Shown: piece by piece, positions 18,001 to 24,304 of the stretch
Position numbering within the stretch: position 1 is the stretch's first letter
Layout of the letters: every line of letters starts with the position of its first letter
Source of the DNA: 3107 sp001483205
GTDB lineage: Bacteria > Pseudomonadota > Alphaproteobacteria > Rhodobacterales > Rhodobacteraceae
Direction of reading: 5' to 3'
Assembly (NCBI GenBank): GCA_964291375.2
Contig: OZ219809.1
Coordinates: 744,001-808,000 of the forward strand
Length of the DNA: 64,000 nucleotides
Translations under genes and position numbers: made by a program
Notes under the pieces: model-generated
The model's input: only the letters and a program-made list of their open reading frames with translations
Database searches by the model: none
What the model was told of the DNA's origin: nothing

Positions 18001-18122
18001 CCCGGTTTGGTGGTCATGGCACAAGCGAAACACCCGATCCCTTTCCGAACTCGGCCGTTAAGCGCTGTCGCGCCGATGGTACTGCGTCTTAAGGCGTGGG
18101 AGAGTAGGTCGCCGCCAAACCC
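18001..18122 (+). rRNA. rrf: 5S ribosomal RNA
   Basis: About 120 bases beginning CCCGGTTTGGTGGTCATGGC, with the CCGAACTCGG loop and closing GCCGCCAAACCCGG, which pairs with the 5' end. The exact ends may be off by a few bases. No tRNA-fMet follows, unlike many relatives; that gene is at 33.6 kb. Confidence 0.93.
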
Positions 18123-18178
18123 GGAAAGAAACCCGATGCGCCCCGTATCTCTCTCGCGATCTCCCACCCAAAACCCAT

Positions 18179-18254
18179 GAAACCTCTGAATGATGGTGTA
18201 TCAGCCACGGCCAAACCATCCCGACCGACAGCCGGGCCATCATGCAGAAGCCTT
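18179..18254 (+). mobile_element. Short degenerate MITE-like copy after the rrn operon
   Basis: 76 bp with ends GAAACCTCTGAATGATGG and CCATCATGCAGAAGCCTT, core reduced to GTATCAGCCACGGCCAAACC and similar. No target duplication. The rest of 18,123-18,356 has no recognisable feature. Confidence 0.65.
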
Positions 18255-18356
18255 TTGCATAGACATCAAAGCCGAATCTCTTATCTTGTCGCTTAACGGC
18301 ATCAAGACCCGGTCAATCCTGGCCCGGGTCATGCAGGGACCGACAGGGAGAGCGGC

Positions 18357-19250
18357 ATGGATGCGAACGGCGTGCGGGCAAAGCGTTGGGGGATCAACAA
18401 CGACTATGCCGGACTGACGGATGTTCTTCTGGGCAGGCCGGACTATTACAAATGGGTTGAGGCCGGTCCCCTGATTGGCCGCACCCTGGCCAATGCGCAC
18501 AAGACGGGGGTGAAATTCGACCTGCAACTGGCCATGAAGCAGCATTCCGAGATGGTCTCGATCTATGAAGAGAACGGCGTTGCCTGCCACTATCTCGACA
18601 GTGACGAAGCGCTGCACCGCAATTTCTTTGCCCGTGACAGCTCGGCGATGACCCCCTGGGGGGCCTTGATCTGTCACATGCAGTTGAAATGCCGCCGGGC
18701 GGATTACGTCACTGCGATCAGGTTCTATCAGCAGAATGACATTCCGATCTGGCAGTTCGCCACTGCGGGCCATTTTGAGGGCGGCGATTTCAATATCATA
18801 GAGCCGGGCCGGGTGCTGATCGGATATTGTGGCGAGCGGTCCGAGCAGGAAGGGGCCGAGCAGGTGGCGGCGTTTGTCCGTGCCGAGGGCTGGGAGGCCG
18901 TGGTCGCCCCGATCAGCCGCGAGTTTGTGCATATGGACGGGCTGATCGTGCCGCTGGCGGCAAAGCTGGCGGTGGCCTGCACCGACGCGATGGAGCCGTG
19001 GCTGGTGGAGACCATCAGGGGCTGGGGTATCGAGATCGTCGATGTCGAGTATCGCGAGGCGAAAAATCTGGGCGTGAATCTGGTTGCTCTGGGCAATGGC
19101 AAGGTATTGTCGATGGCAGGGGCAAAGGATTTGAACGCCAGAATGAGGGCGCTGGGGTTCGAGGTCTATGACCCCGACATGTCGATGTTCACTCTGGGCG
19201 GGGGCGGGGTGCATTGCCTCTGTCAGGCGCTTTGCCGCGAGGACGCATGA
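18357..19250 (+). CDS. Amidinohydrolase of the arginine deiminase/DDAH superfamily
   Basis: 297 residues of the guanidino-group-modifying pentein fold, which cleaves arginine or methylated/related guanidino compounds to citrulline or a urea derivative in the cytosol. The catalytic set is visible: E141 and D144 in GHFEGGDF, H192 in FVHMDG and nucleophile C287 in GGGGVHCLCQ. RNFFARDSSAMTPWG is a further family segment. The ATG follows GGGAG. A ureohydrolase starts 42 bases downstream, so the pair probably degrades a guanidino compound together. Substrate is not determinable from sequence alone; dimethylarginine dimethylaminohydrolase and an arginine/agmatine deiminase-like activity are all possible. 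Confidence 0.85.
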   Translation: MDANGVRAKRWGINNDYAGLTDVLLGRPDYYKWVEAGPLIGRTLANAHKTGVKFDLQLAMKQHSEMVSIYEENGVACHYLDSDEALHRNFFARDSSAMTPWGALICHMQLKCRRADYVTAIRFYQQNDIPIWQFATAGHFEGGDFNIIEPGRVLIGYCGERSEQEGAEQVAAFVRAEGWEAVVAPISREFVHMDGLIVPLAAKLAVACTDAMEPWLVETIRGWGIEIVDVEYREAKNLGVNLVALGNGKVLSMAGAKDLNARMRALGFEVYDPDMSMFTLGGGGVHCLCQALCREDA

Positions 19251-19292
19251 GCGGGAACCGGCGTATCAACGCAAACCCGGTGGCTCACGAAA

Positions 19293-20282
19293 ATGGCTGA
19301 CACATATCAGAAATCCATGATGGACACCCTGTATTGGTGGGGCATTCCCACCATGTTCCGCTGTCCGAACCAGGGGCCGGAGGGTCAGAATATTGCTCTG
19401 GTCGGTGTCCCGCATTCCACCGGCAACGGCACCACAGAGCGGGACCAGCATCTGGGGCCGCGCGCGCTCCGCGATGTCTCTGCGGTGGCCCGGCGCGCGC
19501 ATATCGGCTTCGGGCTTGACCCGTGGCAGGCGGCGAAGATCGTCGATGTCGGTGATGTGCCGTTTCCCCGCGCCAATGACAACGAAGACTGTATCGAGCA
19601 GATCACCCGTTTCTACCGGCAGATTGACGCCGCAGGCGCGCGCCCGGTATCCGTTGGCGGGGATCACTCAATCACCGGCGGGATCGTGCAGGCGCTGGGA
19701 TGCGGGCAGATCACCGGGGGCGTGCCGGTTTGTTTCCTGCATCTGGACGCCCACACGGATGTCTTCACCAAGGTTGATCACTTTTTGGGGGCGAAGAAAT
19801 CCGCCGCCCATTGGGGCGCGTATCTGGCCGATCAGGGCCGGGCAGACCCGCAGCATTCGATGCAGATCGGGTTGCGGGGCCATGCGCGGACGCTGGACTG
19901 GCTGCAACCGTCCTATGAATACGGCTATAATGTCGTCACCATGAAAGAGTTCCGCAAGCGCGGGATTGAGGATGTGGTGGCGCAAATCCGCGAGGTGATG
20001 GCGGGGCGGCCGGTCTATATCACCTTTGACCTCGATTGCCTGGACCCGACGGTTGCCCCGGCGGTTTCTAACCTTGAGCCGGGCGAGAAGGGGTTTGACA
20101 TTGATCAGGCGGTGGCGCTGTTGCACGCGGTGCGCGGCATGAACATCGTTGGCGGCGATGTTGTGTGCATGATGCCGACCAAGGACAGCCCGAACCGGAT
20201 CACCGCGCTGACCGCCTCGGCGATCATGTTCGAGATGATTGCGATGATTGCGGAGACTGTCGGGAGCGGGGCAGGGGGGTGA
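19293..20282 (+). CDS. Ureohydrolase (arginase/agmatinase family)
   Basis: 329 residues. Enzymes of this family use two manganese ions to hydrolyse a guanidino group to urea and an amine. The metal ligands are present: H125 in GGDHSI, D152, H154 and D156 in LDAHTD, and D246 and D248 in DLDCLDP. The text resembles agmatinase and guanidinobutyrase-type enzymes more than arginase, including LVGVPHSTGN near the N-terminus. It is co-directional with the amidinohydrolase 42 bases upstream. The substrate (agmatine, guanidinobutyrate, guanidinopropionate or arginine) cannot be decided here. Confidence 0.88.
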   Translation: MADTYQKSMMDTLYWWGIPTMFRCPNQGPEGQNIALVGVPHSTGNGTTERDQHLGPRALRDVSAVARRAHIGFGLDPWQAAKIVDVGDVPFPRANDNEDCIEQITRFYRQIDAAGARPVSVGGDHSITGGIVQALGCGQITGGVPVCFLHLDAHTDVFTKVDHFLGAKKSAAHWGAYLADQGRADPQHSMQIGLRGHARTLDWLQPSYEYGYNVVTMKEFRKRGIEDVVAQIREVMAGRPVYITFDLDCLDPTVAPAVSNLEPGEKGFDIDQAVALLHAVRGMNIVGGDVVCMMPTKDSPNRITALTASAIMFEMIAMIAETVGSGAGG

Positions 20283-20371
20283 TCTGTTGCGGCGACGTGA
20301 GCGCGGATGACCCGAAAGGCTGCGTCCGGCTCGGCACTGGGTGGCGCAAATACCCTAAGCGTAACTCTAAA

Positions 20372-20399
20372 TTGACTCTACCGGGAAAACCATTATCAT
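20372..20399 (+). promoter_or_regulatory. Candidate sigma-70 promoter of the M48 lipoprotein gene
   Basis: TTGACT (20372-20377) and TATCAT (20394-20399) with a 16-base spacer, in a locally AT-rich stretch 85 bases before the gene. Confidence 0.45.
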
Positions 20400-20483
20400 C
20401 ATCCCCGCAAACCGACGTGGGATTTTGCTATGCCCCAAAGCCAGTCTGGGGCATATAGCTCGGTTTTGGAACGGGGGGACTTC

Positions 20484-21314
20484 ATGGCAATAACAAAGCG
20501 CCTTTCGGCTTTCGTTATAGTTTTGGCTCTTGCCGGTTGCGCCCAGCCTGTGCTCGAAATATCCGAACCAGGCGAGCAGCATCAGGCGGCTGCCGACCGG
20601 ATACTGAAAACTGCAGCCGTAGCTCCTGCGCGAAATGTGCCCGCTTCGGAGATGACATCAACAGTTCACCGTGTTCTTCGCCCCATCAGGGCTTCAAGTT
20701 TCAAAGTCTGCAAGAGGCTTTCTCTTCCCGATGAACGGTGCAAACTTGTTTTGCTTTCCTCTGTCACTGTTGACACACAAGACGGCGATCCCAATGCTTT
20801 TGCGGATCGGTTCGATAATGTTCATGTATCCGGCGGTCTTGTCAGTTCTGCGGGAAGTGATACCGAGATTGCCGCGGTTCTGGCCCATGAGTTTGCGCAT
20901 ATCATGTATGGACATGTCGAAAAGAAGACAAGCAATGCGCTGATCGGAATGACCATTGCTGGCGGTATCGCAGCGGCAATATCGGCCAACTACGGATACA
21001 GCGATCCGCAAATCAATCAGGATTTCATGGAGATTGGCATGGAATTGGGCAGTCGCGCATACAGCCCGGAAATGGAGATCGAAGCAGACAGAACGGCAAT
21101 CTACATCCTGAAAAACGCTGGATATTCACCATCGGCCATGCGTGACGTGATTGTCCGTATGCACCGGTCGAATCTCAGGAAACGGCACACCGGGTTTTCG
21201 CGAACGGTCGGATTTCTGCAAACACACCCAAGCAACGACCGACGCATTGCGCATATTCTCTCGGCTATTGACGATGCAGAGTCCGGTGTTCCCCTGATCA
21301 CCACGAAGCACTGA
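20484..21314 (+). CDS. M48-family metalloprotease lipoprotein
   Basis: 276 residues. A signal peptide with lipobox (LALAGC, ~12-17) indicates export and lipid anchoring on the periplasmic side. The zinc motif HEFAH (~135-139) lies in a typical M48 segment, AAVLAHEFAHIMYGHVEKK, and the third ligand is probably in SPEMEIEADRTAIYI. This resembles BepA/LoiP-like quality-control proteases. The ATG at 20484 follows GGGGGG and gives a proper signal peptide. GC content is visibly lower than in both neighbours, suggesting recent acquisition. It has its own promoter and no operon partner. Confidence 0.87.
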   Translation: MAITKRLSAFVIVLALAGCAQPVLEISEPGEQHQAAADRILKTAAVAPARNVPASEMTSTVHRVLRPIRASSFKVCKRLSLPDERCKLVLLSSVTVDTQDGDPNAFADRFDNVHVSGGLVSSAGSDTEIAAVLAHEFAHIMYGHVEKKTSNALIGMTIAGGIAAAISANYGYSDPQINQDFMEIGMELGSRAYSPEMEIEADRTAIYILKNAGYSPSAMRDVIVRMHRSNLRKRHTGFSRTVGFLQTHPSNDRRIAHILSAIDDAESGVPLITTKH

Positions 21315-21385
21315 ATGATCGTCCCGCAGAAGCACCCGCCGCCCGTCTCGCCGCCCCTGACAGAATCATACCGACCGGCCACAGA

Positions 21386-22417
21386 TCACACCGGCAACAG
21401 CGCCCAGTAATCCAGATCAAGCAGCACACCGGGCAGATACCGGCCCTCCGCGTCCTGCCGCCGGAACGGTTCGCCCTCCCGTGTCGCCACCAGCCGCAAC
21501 CGCAGCGCGCCAACACCGGGCGCGCCGGTTTCCGCCTTGTCAAGAACCTCTGACCACGCCCGCACCGTATCCCCGGCAAAGCACGGATTGGCGTGAACCC
21601 CGCCGTTCAGCCCGACGATCATCTGCGCATTGGCCAGCCCGTTGAAGCTGAGCGCGCGGGCCAGCGAAATCACATGCCCGCCATAGATCAGCCGCCTGCC
21701 ATCAGGGCGCGCGGTGGCGTCGAAATGCACCCTGGCGGTGTTCTGCCACAGCCGCGTCGCCAGCATATGCTCGGCTTCCTCGATGGTCACGCCATCCACA
21801 TGGTCAATCAGCTCGCCCACGGCATAATCGCCCCAGCGGTGCGGCTCTCCGGCCAATGTGAAATCATACTGCGCAAAGTCAAGCCCCGCCGGGATCACCA
21901 GATCATCCGCCGGAATGACGGCGCTCAGTTCGGGGATCACCGTCGCGGGCGCGGGCGACTGCGGATCACGCTTTCGCACCATCACCCAGCGCACATAACT
22001 GATGACCACCTCATCCCGTTGATTGATCCCCGTGGTGCGCACCCAGACCACACCGGATTTGCCGCTGGAATTCTGCTTCAGCCCGATCACCTCTGACTCC
22101 GCGCGCAGCGTGTCGCCGGGCCAGACCGGTTGATGCCAGCGCCCCTCGGCATAGCCGAGATTGGCCAGCGCATTCAGGGAAATATCCGGCACCGTTTTGC
22201 CGAACACCAGATGAAAACCCGCCCAATCGTCAACCGGCGCGGCGGGCAGGCCACAGGCCCGCGCAAATGCGTCCGATGAATACAGCGCATGGCGCGCCGG
22301 ATAGAGCGCATGATAGAGCGCGCGCTCCCCCCCCGATACGGTGCGCGGCACCGCATGGCGGATGATCTCTCCGACGGAATACTCCTCGAAAAACCGGCCC
22401 GGATTGGTCTTTGCCAT
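21386..22417 (-). CDS. mch: Mesaconyl-CoA hydratase (MaoC-like, beta-methylmalyl-CoA dehydratase)
   Basis: 343 residues with two hot-dog (MaoC) halves. It interconverts mesaconyl-CoA and beta-methylmalyl-CoA in the ethylmalonyl-CoA pathway for acetyl-CoA assimilation. The start MAKTNPGRFFEEY, FGKTVPDISLNALANLGYA, RWVMVRKRDP, DHVDGVTIEEAEHM and YGGHVISLARALSFNGLAN closely match the Rhodobacter enzyme as I know it, including length. The ATG at 22417 follows AAAGGA and overlaps the DUF1737 stop, so the two are coupled; the CoA lyase gene is just upstream in the same direction. Confidence 0.93.
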   Translation of the reverse strand: MAKTNPGRFFEEYSVGEIIRHAVPRTVSGGERALYHALYPARHALYSSDAFARACGLPAAPVDDWAGFHLVFGKTVPDISLNALANLGYAEGRWHQPVWPGDTLRAESEVIGLKQNSSGKSGVVWVRTTGINQRDEVVISYVRWVMVRKRDPQSPAPATVIPELSAVIPADDLVIPAGLDFAQYDFTLAGEPHRWGDYAVGELIDHVDGVTIEEAEHMLATRLWQNTARVHFDATARPDGRRLIYGGHVISLARALSFNGLANAQMIVGLNGGVHANPCFAGDTVRAWSEVLDKAETGAPGVGALRLRLVATREGEPFRRQDAEGRYLPGVLLDLDYWALLPV

Positions 22418-22620
22418 CACTGTTCCTTTGGGTTGATGTCCGGGGGGGCGTCGCCCCCGGTCTCTTTTGTCACCGCCTGCCCGCACCGCATGACACCGTT
22501 CGCGTGATCAAAGGCATAGGCCGGGTCGCCGTAAAGCTCCCACCCCTCTGCCAGCGCGGCGGACACCTTGTGGCAAAAGGCGGACGTATCATCGGCACTC
22601 AGAAAGCGATAGAGTTTCAT
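22417..22620 (-). CDS. DUF1737 small protein
   Basis: 67 residues: MKLYRFLSADDTSAFCHKV with LAEGWELYGDPAYAFD, typical of DUF1737. Function is unknown. It lies between the CoA lyase and mesaconyl-CoA hydratase genes, and its stop shares bases with the hydratase ATG, which implies translational coupling. Confidence 0.85.
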   Translation of the reverse strand: MKLYRFLSADDTSAFCHKVSAALAEGWELYGDPAYAFDHANGVMRCGQAVTKETGGDAPPDINPKEQ

Positions 22621-22677
22621 GCCTGTGTCCCCCGTTTCCCCGGCCCCCCGGTCCCGCGCCCCCGCCCGGCGCGCCTT

Positions 22678-23529
22678 TCAGGAAAATTCAGCAATCGCCC
22701 TGGCATGGGCCAGCACCCGGCGCGCGGTCTCCACATGCAGGTTCTCGACGATAGAGCCATCGACAACCGCGATCCCCTGCCCGTGTTCCTCTGCTTCCCT
22801 GAACGCGGCGATATAGCGGCGGGCAAGGGTGATTTCTGCCTCGGTGGGTGCGAAAACCTCATTTGCGGTCTCAAGCTGGCCGGGGTGGATCAGCGTTTTG
22901 CCGTCAAAGCCCATGTCGCGCCCCTGTGCGCATTCCCGCCGCAGCCCGTCAAGGTCGCGGAACTGGTTATAGACTCCATCCACGGCGATAATGTCCGCCG
23001 CCCGGGCCGCCATCAGGCTGTTGCCGAGCGCGGTCATCAGCGGCTGGCGGCCGGGCCGGTGCTGAACCCGCATCTCACCGGCCAGATCGTTCGTGCCCAT
23101 CACGATGCCTTCCAGTTTCGGATGCCGGGTGATGGCCAGGGCGTTCAGCACACCCATGACCGATTCGATCATCGCCCAGATCGGCAATGTGTCGGTGATG
23201 CCGGACAGAACATCGATCTCTGCCGGTTCATCCACCTTGGGCAGCAGAACCGCATCAGGCTGCATCCCGGCGACGGCCTTTGCGTCGTCGCGCCCCCAGG
23301 GGGTGTCCAGCCGGTTGATGCGGACGATTCTGGTGCGGCTGCCATATCCGCCCTCGGCCAGCACCGCCGCCAGCATGTCCCGCGCCGCGTCTTTTTCATG
23401 CACCGATACGGCGTCTTCGAGGTCAAAGATAATCGCGTCGGTCGGCAGGCTGCGCGCCTTTTCCAGTGCCCGCGGTTTCGAGGCGGGGATATAGAGGACA
23501 GACCGGAAGGGGCGATAGGTTTTGTGCAT
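22678..23529 (-). CDS. mcl2: HpcH/HpaI-family CoA lyase, probable (3S)-malyl-CoA thioesterase (Mcl2) or malyl-CoA lyase
   Basis: 283 residues of the CitE-like TIM-barrel family. Markers are RSVLYIPASKPRALEKA, DAIIFDLEDAV (Mg-binding acidic residues), VRINRLDTPWG, MIESVMGVLN and GKTLIHPGQLETAN. Malyl-CoA lyase Mcl1 of Rhodobacter is longer (~318 residues); this length and the linkage to mch fit Mcl2, which hydrolyses (3S)-malyl-CoA to malate at the end of the ethylmalonyl-CoA pathway. It is the first gene of an apparent three-gene operon with DUF1737 and mch. A citramalyl-CoA lyase function is the main alternative. Confidence 0.85.
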   Translation of the reverse strand: MHKTYRPFRSVLYIPASKPRALEKARSLPTDAIIFDLEDAVSVHEKDAARDMLAAVLAEGGYGSRTRIVRINRLDTPWGRDDAKAVAGMQPDAVLLPKVDEPAEIDVLSGITDTLPIWAMIESVMGVLNALAITRHPKLEGIVMGTNDLAGEMRVQHRPGRQPLMTALGNSLMAARAADIIAVDGVYNQFRDLDGLRRECAQGRDMGFDGKTLIHPGQLETANEVFAPTEAEITLARRYIAAFREAEEHGQGIAVVDGSIVENLHVETARRVLAHARAIAEFS

Positions 23530-23603
23530 GATTCTCTGGTTTGCGGTTTCAGGGCGCAGGTCATCACGTTTGGGCCCCGGATGACAAGGCCGAAATCATC
23601 TGA

Positions 23604-24165
23604 AAGACCTCTGCATATTGGCCCGGGCCGGGCGGACGGTTGGCCGGGACAGATGCCCGAACAGCCCGGTGAGGGGGCGGCTTATCCGCGGATAAGGGCA
23701 AGGCTGCTGACATATTGGCTCAGCCGGGTCGCGGCTTATCCGCGGATAAGGTCAGTACTGCTGACATATTGGCGCGGGCCGGGCGGATGGTTGGCCGGGA
23801 CAGAGGCGCGAACAGCCCGGCGCGGGGGGCGCTTACCCGCGGATAAGGGCAATACTGCTGACATATTGGTTCAGCCGGGCGGACGATTGGCCGGGGCAGA
23901 GGCGCGAACAGCCCGGAAGGGGGGCGCGGCTTATCCGCGGATAAGGTCAACACTGCTGACCTATTGGCGCGTCAGTTGCCAACCTGTCCCGCCCGGTCGC
24001 CAGACCGGGCAGCGCCGACCCGCCCCCCCACGGGGCGGCGCGTTTGCGCCCCCCGTGCGGGCCGGACGCGGCCTTTCGGGATGTTTGTGCAAGGCCGTGC
24101 CCGGCCCGGCACGGGGGCCTTATCCGCGGGTAAGGTTGAGGCTTATCCGCGGATAAGGGCAATGC
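23604..24165. repeat. Tandem/palindromic repeat cluster with six CTTATCCGCGGATAAG sites
   Basis: No gene. It opens with a MITE left end (AAGACCTCTGCATATTGG at 23604). It then carries units containing CTTATCCGCGGATAAG, a CTGCTGACATATTGG segment and CCGGGCGGAC-GATTGGCCGGG-GAACAGCCCGG blocks. Palindromes begin at 23681, 23735, 23832 (one mismatch), 23930, 24119 (one mismatch) and 24142; the middle spacings are 97 and 98 bases. It lies between the mcl2 start and the polA stop. Confidence 0.8.
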
Positions 24166-24215
24166 TTCTGACCTATTGGCACGTCAGTGGCCAACCCGTC
24201 CCGCCCGACGGAACG

Positions 24216-24291
24216 CCGGGCAGCGCCCGCCATAGGGCTCCGCCCGTTCGGCCCTGAAACGGTCCACCGGACCGTTTCAGGGCCGGGGCGC
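24216..24291. repeat. Dispersed palindromic module (GAAACGGTCC / GGACCGTTTC arms)
   Basis: Palindrome at 24256-24278 preceded by CGGGCAGCGCCCGCCATAGG. The same module occurs at 2720-2742, 54054-54076 and 55281-55303. Located 13 bases after this module is the polA stop codon. Confidence 0.75.
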
Positions 24292-24304
24292 ACAGGTCTG
24301 CGCC

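Noticed and set aside
23681..23696. ParB parS site or replication origin
   Set aside because: The palindrome CTTATCCGCGGATAAG does not match the TGTTTCACGTGAAACA parS consensus, and no dnaA, parAB or repABC genes are near. The DnaA-box resemblance is noted only as a possibility.
22411..24156. 581-codon plus-strand frame across mch, mcl2 and repeats
   Set aside because: It is antisense to the mcl2 gene and continues into repeat DNA without any recognisable domain.
23604..24165. CRISPR array
   Set aside because: The intervals between palindromes are themselves similar to each other rather than unique spacers, and spacing is irregular (54, 97, 98, 189, 23). This is a tandem/dispersed repeat cluster.
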